DNA from: Flavobacterium quisquiliarum
Lineage (GTDB): Bacteria; Bacteroidota; Bacteroidia; Flavobacteriales; Flavobacteriaceae
DNA: 64,000 nucleotides
Direction of reading: 5' to 3'
Assembly (NCBI RefSeq): GCF_019308285.1
Contig: NZ_WWEM01000037.1
Span: 62,001-126,000 of the forward strand
A program made the translations under genes and the position numbers. Shown here piece after piece: positions 8,418 to 17,539 of this stretch. The notes below the pieces were generated by a model. It had not been told where the DNA came from and did no database searches. It worked only from the letters and a program-made list of their open reading frames with translations. Each line of letters begins with the position of its first letter. Within the stretch, counting starts at the first letter, position 1.

Positions 8418-9221
8418 TTATTCTTCATCTTTTATTTCGTGATTGTGTTTACTGTTGATTTTCTTTTTAAGGTTGTCGAGAAAGTTGTTGAAACTAATGG
8501 TTAAGGAAGCAGCATTTGTTGTCTGATTTCCATTATTTCGAGGTAAAAATTCATTACAATAAGTTAATTCGACCTGAATATCATCTGAAAACAAATATCC
8601 TGCGCCAGCCATAAATCTATTTCTGTCAAAAAAACTTTCTCCTGTAACTTTTGCACCGGATTTTAGGCATATCTCGTCTGAAGCGACTGCGTATATTACA
8701 CCTTCTCTTAAGACTTTACTTGTTATGGGTTGCAAATACTTTATTTGCTGTCGATATCTAAAAACATTTTCATAATCTTCATCTTGATTTCTCATATGCC
8801 GAAATTCCATTCGCATTCTTGTGCTTAGAGTATAACCTGTCTTATGAAAGAAGTAAATTCCCTGAAGGGCAAACCGCCATTCGGGAGATTTAAATTGTCC
8901 TATTTCGGGAACATCTTTGTTGTTAAAGTAGGCTATAAAAGAGGAGAATTTCCATCTCGGAGAAAAGTAGTAATGTCCCCAGCCTCTAACAGATCTTTGA
9001 ATGGTATTATCAAATAAATTGGATGAAGATTCGGTACTGCTATAGGTTGCTCCTAAATCTATTTCAGTAGACCATTTTTCGCTTAAGGTTCTGCTAAATT
9101 GGATCTCGTTCCAAAATTGGCTGTATGTAGTATTTTGTCCGTAGCTGTTTGTAATCATCAAGATTACAAACAGACATCGAACTATGTTATTTATTCGTTT
9201 TGGATTAGATTTTGAAAGCAT
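8418..9221 (-). CDS. DUF2490 family outer-membrane protein
   Basis: A 267-residue protein with an N-terminal signal peptide (about residues 10-28, ending NSYGQ) and a sequence of amphipathic strands with aromatic girdles, typical of a small outer-membrane barrel. The features TYSQFWNEIQFSRTLSEKWSTEIDLG near the start, LEFRHMRNQDE-like and RYRQQIKYLQPI in the middle, and AGAGYLFSDDIQVELTYCNEF near the C-terminus fit the DUF2490 family, whose function is unknown. An ATG at about residue 1 (MLSKSNPKRI) precedes the hydrophobic core; a shorter start is possible. It lies 47 bases downstream of rlmB on the same strand and may share its transcript. Confidence 0.75.
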   Translation of the reverse strand: MLSKSNPKRINNIVRCLFVILMITNSYGQNTTYSQFWNEIQFSRTLSEKWSTEIDLGATYSSTESSSNLFDNTIQRSVRGWGHYYFSPRWKFSSFIAYFNNKDVPEIGQFKSPEWRFALQGIYFFHKTGYTLSTRMRMEFRHMRNQDEDYENVFRYRQQIKYLQPITSKVLREGVIYAVASDEICLKSGAKVTGESFFDRNRFMAGAGYLFSDDIQVELTYCNEFLPRNNGNQTTNAASLTISFNNFLDNLKKKINSKHNHEIKDEE

Positions 9222-9268
9222 TAATTAAAGTTTTTAATTATTCATTCTAATCTTATTCTCAATACAAT

Positions 9269-10003
9269 TTAACTTCTTTGACGAACAGTTTCGTATAAAA
9301 ATGCCCCACAGGCAACAGAAACGTTTAAGGATCCTATAGAGCCAAACATTGGCAGTTTTGCTTTTTCGTCTACAATTTTCAATACAGAAGGATTTATACC
9401 TCGATCTTCCGACCCCATGATTATAGCAACGGGTTCTGCTAAAGATACGTCGTAAATATTTTGATCTGTTTTTTCAGTTGCGGCTACAGTTTTAATTCCA
9501 GAACCTTGTAGATAGAAAATAGCATCTTTAATGTGTTCTACTTTACAGATAGGAACATTAAATACAGCTCCAGCAGATGTTTTAACAGTGTCTCCATTTA
9601 CAGGTGCCGAACCAGCTTTTTGAATAATGATTCCGTTAACGCCTGTACATTCTGCGGTTCTAATGATTGCTCCAAAATTTCTAGCATCAGATATTTGGTC
9701 TAATATTAAAAATAAAGGTTTCTTTCCAGATTCAATAGTAGATTCAATAAGATGTTCCAAATCAATAAAACCAATAGGAGAGATGGTTGCAACAGCACCT
9801 TGATGGTTGTTTGGAGTAAGACGATTTAATTTTTCTACAGGAACATAAGAGAAGTTAATGTTTGCACGTTTCATTACCTTCATTAAATCTTTCATTAAGT
9901 CTCCAGAAATATCTTTCTGTATAAAGACTTTATCTACTTCTTTTCCTGCTTGAATTGCTTCTATAATGGCCCTGATGCCAAATATTTGATGTTCTTTTTC
10001 CAT
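9269..10003 (-). CDS. rlmB: 23S rRNA (guanosine-2'-O)-methyltransferase RlmB
   Basis: A 244-residue SpoU-class RNA methyltransferase that in the characterised family methylates the ribose of G2251 of 23S rRNA using S-adenosylmethionine. An N-terminal L30e-like RNA-binding domain (about residues 1-80, IFGIRAIIEAIQAGKEVDKVF) precedes the knotted catalytic domain with its three motifs: DQISDARNFGAIIRTAE, IMGSEDRGI, and the C-terminal LPMFGSIGSLNVSVACG. The length is normal. The start codon lies 4 bases after a TATATTTG element. Confidence 0.9.
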   Translation of the reverse strand: MEKEHQIFGIRAIIEAIQAGKEVDKVFIQKDISGDLMKDLMKVMKRANINFSYVPVEKLNRLTPNNHQGAVATISPIGFIDLEHLIESTIESGKKPLFLILDQISDARNFGAIIRTAECTGVNGIIIQKAGSAPVNGDTVKTSAGAVFNVPICKVEHIKDAIFYLQGSGIKTVAATEKTDQNIYDVSLAEPVAIIMGSEDRGINPSVLKIVDEKAKLPMFGSIGSLNVSVACGAFLYETVRQRS

Positions 10004-10007
10004 TGGA

Positions 10008-10015
10008 CAAATATA
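10008..10015 (-). promoter_or_regulatory. -7 promoter element of rlmB
   Basis: On the minus strand TATATTTG fits TAnnTTTG; 4 bases separate it from the ATG (10001-10003), predicting a leaderless mRNA. The region upstream of it is the susD terminator, and no -33 TTG is visible. Confidence 0.5.
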
Positions 10016-10033
10016 GGTAATAATATGTTTCTA

Positions 10034-10069
10034 TAAAAAAAAGCAGGCTGTTCATTGAACAGCCTGCTT
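10034..10069 (-). terminator. Intrinsic terminator of the susCD operon
   Basis: A perfect 12-base stem (10041-10052 with 10058-10069, arm AAGCAGGCTGTT) with a 5-base loop. On the minus strand it is followed by six T. It lies 24 bases after the susD stop. Confidence 0.88.
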
Positions 10070-10093
10070 CATTATAATAACTTTTACTATCTA

Positions 10094-11665
10094 CTATTGT
10101 AAGTAGTAAGGAGTTTTTGCATTTACAGTGAATATTTCAGCACTAGAAACGTTTGGAACGTTAGCACTATTTGATGAATATTCAGAAGTAGGGTAGATTA
10201 ATCTGTTTGGTGCATTAGTTTGGATAACACCTACAGGAAGTGGAGTTTTTGGATATCCAGTTCTTTGTTGGTCAATGTATAACTCGATTCCGTGCCATTG
10301 AGCTAATGCAAGATATTTTTGAGTAATAATTGCATTAATTTTGTCAGCAGAACCTGTCCAGCCTAATCCATTACGAGAATCAATTGCAGCAAGATAAGCT
10401 GTAGGATTAAGTGCTGGAATTTGAGCTGTTGTATTAGTTCCCCATAGTTTTGAGTTGAAAGACATAGAAGCATTAATACCATCTAAAAATAAAGCATGGG
10501 CATCTCCGCTTATGTAACCTCTTTGCACAGCTTCAGCTTGTAAGAATTTACTTTCAGCAAGTTGCATAACATACGCATCTCTAATCATACCGTTTTCGTC
10601 ACTTCCAACTCTTCCGATATAAAATGCACTCATTCTAGAAATTGGATCCACTGGGAAAAGACCAAGTGTATTACCAATCCAAGTACCAGCACCAGGGCTT
10701 CCAGCAGCAACTGCAGCAAACATTCTAGGTCTTCTTGGATCTACAATTCCAGAAGAGTTGATATCGCTATTGTTTAAATCTCCATTTAAGATATTAATAA
10801 TGAAAGCACCACCAGCATTTGCTCTATTTGCAGATGTCCAGTCACTAAGTGCTTCGTTTAGACCATAAAATCTGTATAATGGAGATCTTTTAGAGTTATC
10901 ACTTGAGTTATAACCAGGATTACATGCAACGTCAGCAGTAACAAAGTTTTGTAATGCATTTAATTCAGCAGCACGAGCAGTTCTTAAAGCCACAAGAGTT
11001 GCGTCAGTAGTTTTAGATAATCTTAATACAAGTTTTAACTCAACAGTATTAAGGAATTTTATCCATGAAGGAATATCTCCGTGAAAGATAATATCTTCTG
11101 ATCCTAATTCTACAGCATCAGTACTAGCAAAATAAGCTCTTGCTTCGTCTAATTCCTTAAATAATGCAGGAATGATTAATTTATCATCGTCATATTTAGG
11201 AGCAGGGATGTCATTTTTAAAAGCTTCAGTGTAAGGTACATCTCCGTATAATGCAGTAGCATAGTCCATTAACATAACTTTGAAAATTTTAGAAATTCCA
11301 AAGTGATATTTGTAATCAGGAAACTTATCTTTTTTATCTAAGATATCTTGAAAGTTATCTGCAAAAAGAAATGTTGATTCAAAAGCTGTTGGATAACTAT
11401 TACTATCAAAAGTATAGGTCCAAGCTGGGTCATTAGAAGTAAAACCACTGTTTAATCCCCATACATAAGTCATTCTGTTACCATAACTTGATAACACGTT
11501 TAACTGGTGATTAGTATAGTTGTTTAAAGCTCCCGCAAGCATTTGATTTGGCGCGATCGCATCAAAGTTGGCGTTGTTTGATTGCTTTTCATTTACATCA
11601 AGATAATTCTCGCATGAGGTAAATAAAAATAAGGCAAACATACTGCTGAAAAATATTTTTTTCAT
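10094..11665 (-). CDS. SusD/RagB-family nutrient-binding outer-membrane lipoprotein
   Basis: A 523-residue surface lipoprotein. The signal sequence ends in the lipobox LFTSC (Cys about residue 18), followed by ENYLDVNEKQ, the standard opening of SusD-like proteins. The body is helical (YHFGISKIFKVMLMDYATALYGDVPYTEAF is the TPR core pattern), ending with ALAQWHGIELYIDQQRTGYP and a C-terminal segment typical of the SusD-like type 2 group. It should form the lid on the SusC barrel encoded just upstream and bind the substrate at the cell surface. No hydrolase, sulfatase or peptidase gene flanks the pair, so the substrate (glycan or peptide) cannot be inferred. It follows susC by 19 bases and ends in a strong terminator. 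Confidence 0.9.
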   Translation of the reverse strand: MKKIFFSSMFALFLFTSCENYLDVNEKQSNNANFDAIAPNQMLAGALNNYTNHQLNVLSSYGNRMTYVWGLNSGFTSNDPAWTYTFDSNSYPTAFESTFLFADNFQDILDKKDKFPDYKYHFGISKIFKVMLMDYATALYGDVPYTEAFKNDIPAPKYDDDKLIIPALFKELDEARAYFASTDAVELGSEDIIFHGDIPSWIKFLNTVELKLVLRLSKTTDATLVALRTARAAELNALQNFVTADVACNPGYNSSDNSKRSPLYRFYGLNEALSDWTSANRANAGGAFIINILNGDLNNSDINSSGIVDPRRPRMFAAVAAGSPGAGTWIGNTLGLFPVDPISRMSAFYIGRVGSDENGMIRDAYVMQLAESKFLQAEAVQRGYISGDAHALFLDGINASMSFNSKLWGTNTTAQIPALNPTAYLAAIDSRNGLGWTGSADKINAIITQKYLALAQWHGIELYIDQQRTGYPKTPLPVGVIQTNAPNRLIYPTSEYSSNSANVPNVSSAEIFTVNAKTPYYLQ

Positions 11666-11684
11666 AATGTTTTTATTTTAAGTA

Positions 11685-14600
11685 TTAAAAAGTCGTATTG
11701 ATGCTAACACCAAAAGTACGAGTTGATGGATATTGTGCATCACCGATGAAACCAAGACCATTTCTTGAGGTATTAGTTAAAGTACTGTTAGCACTAGGGT
11801 TTCTAGCTGCTGTCGATGTTGATGTATTCACTTGGTTAGAAGCTTCAGGATCAGCATATCCTTTGTTGCTAGATGCTAAAATAATGAATGGGTTTCTAGC
11901 GTTAAGACTCACTTTGAAAGTTTGGATTCCAGCTTTCTCTAAAACTTTTTTAGGGAATGAGTAGCTTACAGCAATTTCTCTTACTTTAAATGCTGTTGCA
12001 TCAATTAAGTTGTGAGAACCTACACTAGCTGCTTGGTTAAAGTAAGCTTGAGTTCTGTTAGCAGCTCCAGTTAAACTTGAGAAACCTCCAGTTAATACAC
12101 TTGTGTTTGGAATATAATCTCCAACAGTTGCAGTTGCAGGGTTGTCAATTACAGATCCTGGGTATAAGAAACCTACGTTTCTGTCGAACTCAGCAGAATC
12201 AACTAAGTGACCATTCCAAGTTAAGTTGTATTTAGTTTGAGATAAGAAGCTGTGACCAGTTCTGTAGTCCATTGTGAAAGATAAACCAACTCCTTTGTAT
12301 TCGAAGCTGTTTGTTAAACCTAAGATATAATCTGGAGTAACTTTTCCAAGATTTTTGAAAGTTGCATCTGGAGTTGGACGTCCTTGAGCATCAACAATAA
12401 CGTGACCTTCTGAGTCTCTCATCCAATCTGTACCAGTAATGTAAGGGAAAGATAATCCTTTTACAGCAGAAATATCTCCGTTGATTTGAGAGTTACCTCC
12501 ATCAGTGATAACTACTTTGTCAGTATCACCAGCGCTGATTACTTTAGTGTCATTTGAAGTATATGAAACTCTTGCATTCCATTTGAAAGTTGGAGTATTG
12601 AATGGCATAACTGCTAAATCAATCTCGATACCTTTACCTTCTAATTCTCCATTATTAGATTTTAATGTTTGTAAACCAGAAGCAGAACTTGCAGAAGCAT
12701 CTGTAATTAAATCTGTTGTTCTAGTAAGGTAACCAGCAACATCTAATGTAATTCTATCTTTTAAGAAACCAAAGTTAATACCACCTTCATAAGTAGTATA
12801 AGTTTCTGGTTTGATATTCGGATCAGTTGGGAAATAACTATTGTTGTAAGAGTTTCCTGTGTTTGGGAAAGGGAATCCTGTCGCAATTTGAGCTAAATCT
12901 AAAATATTGTATGCCGCTACTGGATCTAATGAACCTACTTGTGTGTAGTTAGCATATAATTTTAAGTTACTTAAAACAGATTTGTCTTTTAGTGCTTCGA
13001 TAGCATTTGTTGCTACGTAAGATACACCGGCAGATGGGTAGAAGTAAAATTGATTTCCTACTTTAGCAACACTCTGTCCTTCATAACGACCTGTTAAGTT
13101 TAAGAACAAGTAGTTTTTGTAACTAAAATCAACGTTAGCAAATGTTGCAGTTGATCTTGTTTCGATAGTTCTGTTATCTAAAGTAGATGGGTTCGCTGGA
13201 TTAAGAACGTTTGAAATGTTGTATAATCCTGGAATTTCTAAGTTAGTACCCCCTTGAGAGATTCTTTTGCTATAGTTATATTGCATATTTTGACCTACGT
13301 TGAACTTTAGTTTTAAAGCATCAGATAAATCGTAGTTAAAGTTAGCCATAATATCACCATAGTAGAATGTTGAGTTCAAGTTAGACTGATAGAATTCAGA
13401 AGGTGAATCAAATCCTCCATCAGCATCAGCTGGTGAAATAGCTTGGTTTGAGTAAGAAACTTGATTAGTATTTCTCATCTGAACAGAACCATTGTAAACA
13501 AGCTCGATGTTTTTGTTGATTTCATATCCAGCGTTCATACCTAAGTTAACAAAGTTCTTAGTTTCTTCTAATCTGTTGTTTTCTCTTGCCCAGTAAGGGT
13601 TTTGGTAGTAACCATTCCAGCCATATAATCCTCTGTCTTTAAATTCCGTGATTGGAATGTTTGAAGCAGCTTGTAATAAAGTTGTTAAAAGAGTATAATC
13701 AGAACGAGATGTAGCAGCATTTACGTTAGCTTGTTTTGTTCTTTGATTTGTGAAAGTAAAAGTACCACCAACAGTGAATTTGTTGATTTTCTTACCAGCA
13801 GTCAATACAACTGTGTTTCTGTTTAATTCGTCTCCTTCTAAGATAAAGTCACGTCTAACATTACCTAAGTTTAAGTTAACATAACCTTCAGCACCACCAG
13901 CACTGATGTTTAAGTTGTTTTGTAAAATAGTACCTGTTTGGTAGAATTTTTTAATCTCATCATTACCTAATGCGCTATATGGAGCCATAATTGAGTTTCC
14001 ATTAGCATCTGGAATACCAACTGGTTTGATTGATCCATCTAATAAAGGACCCCATCCACCATTTTCTTGTTGATCTTGTAGGTTGTACCATCCTTGACCA
14101 TATCTTTGTTGTCTTTCTGGAACAAAGCTTACTTTTTCAATGTCTGCAGATGAATTGAAAGCTACAGTTAGGTTTTCGTTACCTTTAGATCCTTTTTTAG
14201 TTGTAACCAAAACAACCCCTTGTTTACCTTGAGAACCGTATAATGCAGCTCCTTGAGCTCCTTTTAATACAGTTACGTTTTCAATAAGGTCAGATGGGAT
14301 TGAAGCCATAACGTCAGCTGTAGAGATAACGTTATCAATTACTACAAGAGCTTCAGTGTTACCTGTGAAAGATAACATAGAACGGATTCTGATAGAAGTT
14401 GTTCCTCCTACACCGTTTGTAGTGTTGTTAATTGTTAAACCTGATACTTTACCAACCAATGAACGAACAGCGTCAGGGTTAGAAGCGGCTTTTAATTCGT
14501 CATTATTAACTGTAGAGTAAGATGATGTTACTGCAGATTTTTTCTTTTTAATACCTACAGCTCCCGATACAATAACTTCTCCAAGTTCTACTGAATCATC

Positions 14601-14885
14601 TTTTAATTTGATGTTTACATTTGTAGAACTTGCTGCTACTTCCTGGCTTTTCATACCGATGTAGCTAAATACCAAAACTTGGCTTGGAGATGCTTTGATA
14701 GAGAATTTACCATCAAAATCTGTTTGTGTTCCAGTTTTTGTTCCTTTAATCAATACACTCACACCTGGAAGAGGCATTCCTGTATTATCAGAAACAGTTC
14801 CCGAAACAGCTCTTTCTTGCGCGAAAGTTAGTTGCGCAACTAGTACCAATAAAAGCACTAGGAATCCATTGAACTTTAGTTTCAT
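11685..14885 (-). CDS. SusC/RagA-family TonB-linked outer-membrane transporter
   Basis: A 1066-residue TonB-dependent importer. Signal peptide residues 1-22 (ends LTFAQ). A carboxypeptidase-regulatory-like domain follows (about 25-100, VSGTVSDNTGMPLPGVSVLIKG, the SusC hallmark), then a short linker with LGEVIVSGAVG, the plug domain (about 115-235, with RIRSMLSFTGNTEALVVIDNV and VLKGAQGAALYGSQGKQGVV) and a 22-strand barrel to the C-terminal RTFGVSINTTF. It imports a large nutrient using energy passed by TonB and works with the SusD protein encoded next. No anti-sigma/ECF pair lies beside it. A long upstream region (14886-15248) has no clear -7 element. Confidence 0.93.
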   Translation of the reverse strand: MKLKFNGFLVLLLVLVAQLTFAQERAVSGTVSDNTGMPLPGVSVLIKGTKTGTQTDFDGKFSIKASPSQVLVFSYIGMKSQEVAASSTNVNIKLKDDSVELGEVIVSGAVGIKKKKSAVTSSYSTVNNDELKAASNPDAVRSLVGKVSGLTINNTTNGVGGTTSIRIRSMLSFTGNTEALVVIDNVISTADVMASIPSDLIENVTVLKGAQGAALYGSQGKQGVVLVTTKKGSKGNENLTVAFNSSADIEKVSFVPERQQRYGQGWYNLQDQQENGGWGPLLDGSIKPVGIPDANGNSIMAPYSALGNDEIKKFYQTGTILQNNLNISAGGAEGYVNLNLGNVRRDFILEGDELNRNTVVLTAGKKINKFTVGGTFTFTNQRTKQANVNAATSRSDYTLLTTLLQAASNIPITEFKDRGLYGWNGYYQNPYWARENNRLEETKNFVNLGMNAGYEINKNIELVYNGSVQMRNTNQVSYSNQAISPADADGGFDSPSEFYQSNLNSTFYYGDIMANFNYDLSDALKLKFNVGQNMQYNYSKRISQGGTNLEIPGLYNISNVLNPANPSTLDNRTIETRSTATFANVDFSYKNYLFLNLTGRYEGQSVAKVGNQFYFYPSAGVSYVATNAIEALKDKSVLSNLKLYANYTQVGSLDPVAAYNILDLAQIATGFPFPNTGNSYNNSYFPTDPNIKPETYTTYEGGINFGFLKDRITLDVAGYLTRTTDLITDASASSASGLQTLKSNNGELEGKGIEIDLAVMPFNTPTFKWNARVSYTSNDTKVISAGDTDKVVITDGGNSQINGDISAVKGLSFPYITGTDWMRDSEGHVIVDAQGRPTPDATFKNLGKVTPDYILGLTNSFEYKGVGLSFTMDYRTGHSFLSQTKYNLTWNGHLVDSAEFDRNVGFLYPGSVIDNPATATVGDYIPNTSVLTGGFSSLTGAANRTQAYFNQAASVGSHNLIDATAFKVREIAVSYSFPKKVLEKAGIQTFKVSLNARNPFIILASSNKGYADPEASNQVNTSTSTAARNPSANSTLTNTSRNGLGFIGDAQYPSTRTFGVSINTTF

Positions 14886-15248
14886 TTTTAAATATTTTGA
14901 ATTAGTCCGACAAAAATCTTAATAATTTGTTAATCTACCTAATTTAAAATGCTTTTTTTTTCGTTAAATAATGAATTTACTACTAGAATTTAAATTTTTA
15001 TCATTAAAAATAGAATATCTTTGAATTATTCTTGTTTTGATAGGTTCAATTTGTTAATAATTTAAAATTTCATTGTTAAGAGAAATGTTAAATTTCAGAA
15101 AAACATGTCGATAATTGTTTTTTCTGTAACTTTTAAGTAAGAAAACTGCTTAATGTAATGTGGTTTTTATCTTAATGCCGCATTATATTAAAATAAGTCC
15201 TGAAATGGTTAAGTTTTTAGTACTCTAACTTTTATTAATAACAGTGTT
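14886..15248. other. Non-coding spacer between the Omp85 gene and susC
   Basis: 363 bases without a supported gene, very A/T rich. It holds the 5' region of susC (minus strand), in which I find no exact TAnnTTTG element on the minus strand, and a 14-base inverted repeat at 15150-15191. A TATCTTTG on the plus strand at 15016 precedes no gene and is probably chance. Confidence 0.6.
15150..15191. repeat. Imperfect inverted repeat between Omp85 gene and susC
   Basis: TTAATGTAATGTGG (15150-15163) and CCGCATTATATTAA (15178-15191) pair over 14 bases around a 14-base loop. In plus-strand RNA the two differences are G-U pairs; in minus-strand RNA they are mismatches. There is no good T run on either side, so it is not a standard terminator. 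Confidence 0.45.
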
Positions 15249-16955
15249 TTAAAACTTCACATTATAAGAGATGTTTATAATAGTGTTATATAATTGTAAA
15301 TCTGAAGTTTTCTCTCCTCCGTTGGTAAGGTTTATCTTTAGTAGGCCGCTTGTGGTTTGAATTGATGTGCCGATGCCGATGCCTATAAGTTTTTTTATTT
15401 GATTTTTGTTTGAATTACTGGTTTGGTCTTGGTATAAAGCGTAGTCTAAAATTGAATTGATGTAAAGACTTTTGGATGCTAAATATCTATATTCAGTAAG
15501 TATCATTGAGGTAAAATTGGCTTGTAAGCTGTTTTCTAAAAAGCCTCTAATTGAATTCATTCCTCCGAAACGAAATAATTCATTTGAAATATAATTGTCG
15601 CTTTTTAAGAAAAAATTTTGTGAATTTATGTTAATAAAATTTTTAGGGTTTAATTCGAAGTTATACTTAAGATTGATATTTGTAAAAAACTGATTACTAG
15701 TTCCTGCTGTTTCGGGACTGTTGTTTGTTGTTCTTTTTCCGAATCCTAATGAAGAATATAGAAAGGCTTTGTTTAAGAATATGGGATTTTCATAATCTGT
15801 TTTTTGGTAGTCAAAAGTGGTGGTTAAGTATGAGTTGTTGAAATCACTGATTGATGAATTGTTTGTATTTTGAATATCGCTGGATTCTGTTGATTGATAT
15901 CCGATATAAAGTTTTGAATTGTAGTTTAAATAATATCCTAAGTTGATATCGGTTTTAGTGTTTTGGAAAGTGCTGTCTTGTTTAAATATGTTTAATTGCG
16001 CTTTTATTCCTATAGGAGATTGAAATATATATGGGATTTCAATTTTAGTATTAAAAGTTTTTTGTTGGTTACCATCGCTTTTCCAATACAATGAGAATTT
16101 TTCTCCAGCACGAAGTGTGTTGATTAAAGAAATGTCTAGGTATCCATTTAGAATAAGTTTTTTGTTGTCATCATTTGAAAAACCGATATAACCATCAAAT
16201 GTGTTGGCTTTTCTTTTTTCTATATAAGTGTAGACTTTGGTTGAGTCTTTTGTAAAAAGTATTTCAGGGTATTTTGTTTGGGATATGAATTCGAAACTAT
16301 TAATGTCGGTGTAGATGTTTTTAACAGTTTCCTGATTAAAAGTTCTGTTTAGATATTTTTTATTTAATTGTTTTAAAGCTCCTTTTGGGAAAAAATCTTT
16401 TGAATCCGAGTTGGCATAATTTAGAATAATGGAGTTTAAGGCTCTTTTTTTTTCGGAATCTAAATTTAGATCAGCATAAATTATCGAATTCTTTTTGATG
16501 ATATTTTTCAGTTTTATCTTTGTGAATGCAAAGCCTTCTTTTTCTTTGTTGGATATTTCCTGGTTTAAAAAATTTTCTAGTTCAGAATAAGGAATAAATA
16601 TGCTGTCTTTTATTGGTGCTTGATTGTTGTAAAATGAATTATTTGCTCCTATATATATATGTATGCTTTTTGTCTTGTTTTTTAGATCGATTGTTGTATT
16701 GAAGGTACTGTCGTTTGTTTTTTTGTTTTCCAGTATTTCAAGGTCTGTATATCCTTGTTTTGTTAATTGGTTTGTGACTGCGTTTATTTCGTTATTTAGG
16801 GATTTTAAATTAGGGTGTTTTCTGTTATATGAAATAGAGTCAATTGTCTGGTTTTGTTTTTTATTCGTTCCGTTTATATTTAAGTAAAATGATTGGGCAA
16901 AAGAACCAGAGGTGATTAGGAAGATAAATATGTTTAGTAATTGTTTCAAAAGCAA
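15249..16955 (-). CDS. Omp85/BamA-superfamily outer-membrane protein
   Basis: A 568-residue protein with a signal peptide (residues 1-20, ending SFAQS). About residues 40-240 form POTRA-like beta-alpha modules (QLTKQGYTDLEILENK; NQEISNKEKEGFAFTKIKLK; YTDINSFEF). The C-terminal half is a 16-strand-type barrel (GYIGFSNDDNKKLILNGYLDISLINTLRAGEKFSLYW to the final NISYNVKF). The loop motif FGGMNSIRGFLENSL (about 460-475) is the conserved RGF/RGY loop of Omp85 proteins. It is shorter than true BamA (five POTRA domains, about 800 residues), so it is an accessory insertase or TpsB-like/TamA-like relative. It is divergent from rpsL and is relatively rich in Asn and Lys. Confidence 0.8.
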   Translation of the reverse strand: MLLKQLLNIFIFLITSGSFAQSFYLNINGTNKKQNQTIDSISYNRKHPNLKSLNNEINAVTNQLTKQGYTDLEILENKKTNDSTFNTTIDLKNKTKSIHIYIGANNSFYNNQAPIKDSIFIPYSELENFLNQEISNKEKEGFAFTKIKLKNIIKKNSIIYADLNLDSEKKRALNSIILNYANSDSKDFFPKGALKQLNKKYLNRTFNQETVKNIYTDINSFEFISQTKYPEILFTKDSTKVYTYIEKRKANTFDGYIGFSNDDNKKLILNGYLDISLINTLRAGEKFSLYWKSDGNQQKTFNTKIEIPYIFQSPIGIKAQLNIFKQDSTFQNTKTDINLGYYLNYNSKLYIGYQSTESSDIQNTNNSSISDFNNSYLTTTFDYQKTDYENPIFLNKAFLYSSLGFGKRTTNNSPETAGTSNQFFTNINLKYNFELNPKNFININSQNFFLKSDNYISNELFRFGGMNSIRGFLENSLQANFTSMILTEYRYLASKSLYINSILDYALYQDQTSNSNKNQIKKLIGIGIGTSIQTTSGLLKINLTNGGEKTSDLQLYNTIINISYNVKF

Positions 16956-17047
16956 TTGATTTGTTATTTAAATGTAAAGCAAATATCCAACGTTTCTTCG
17001 TTAAATCATAGATATAAATAATGTTGTTGAAAATTAATGATTTAACG

Positions 17048-17078
17048 TTTGTATAGTGAAAAATATTTTATACATTTG
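17048..17078 (+). promoter_or_regulatory. Promoter of the str operon (rpsL)
   Basis: A -33 TTTG (17048-17051), 19 bases, then TACATTTG (17071-17078), a full match to the Bacteroidota consensus. The predicted start is near 17083, giving a leader of about 49 bases that opens with a small CCCG/CGGG hairpin. Confidence 0.75.
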
Positions 17079-17131
17079 CAACCCCGTAAAAAGCGGGAAT
17101 TTAATAAACATAATAATTTTTAGTATTAATT

Positions 17132-17515
17132 ATGCCAACAATTCAACAATTAGTAAGAACAGGAAGAACTCAGATCACTAAGAAGAGTAAATCGGTTGCT
17201 TTAGATTCTTGTCCTCAAAGAAGAGGGGTTTGTACGCGTGTTTACACTACTACACCAAAAAAACCAAACTCTGCAATGCGTAAAGTTGCGCGTGTACGTT
17301 TGACAAATGGTAATGAGGTGAATGCTTACATCCCTGGAGAAGGACATAATCTACAAGAGCACTCGATAGTATTAGTGCGAGGTGGAAGGGTAAAAGATTT
17401 ACCAGGTGTTAGATATCACATCGTTCGTGGAGCGCTTGATACGTCAGGTGTTGCAGGAAGAACGCAAAGAAGATCTAAGTACGGTGCTAAACGCCCAAAA
17501 GAAGCAAAAAAGTAA
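17132..17515 (+). CDS. rpsL: 30S ribosomal protein uS12
   Basis: A 127-residue decoding-centre protein. The two functional loops are intact: TTTPKKPNSAMRK (Lys 43 and Lys 44), which contacts 16S helices near the A site, and VRGGRVKDLPGVRYH, which contains the Asp that is methylthiolated in other bacteria. The wild-type lysines are those whose mutation gives streptomycin resistance elsewhere, so the allele looks sensitive. It is the first gene of the str operon and is followed after 24 bases by rpsG. Confidence 0.97.
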   Translation: MPTIQQLVRTGRTQITKKSKSVALDSCPQRRGVCTRVYTTTPKKPNSAMRKVARVRLTNGNEVNAYIPGEGHNLQEHSIVLVRGGRVKDLPGVRYHIVRGALDTSGVAGRTQRRSKYGAKRPKEAKK

Positions 17516-17539
17516 TTTAAAAACTTTTAAGAAAAAGAC

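Noticed and set aside
15016..15023. TATCTTTG on the plus strand as a promoter
   Set aside because: No plus-strand gene follows for over 2 kb.
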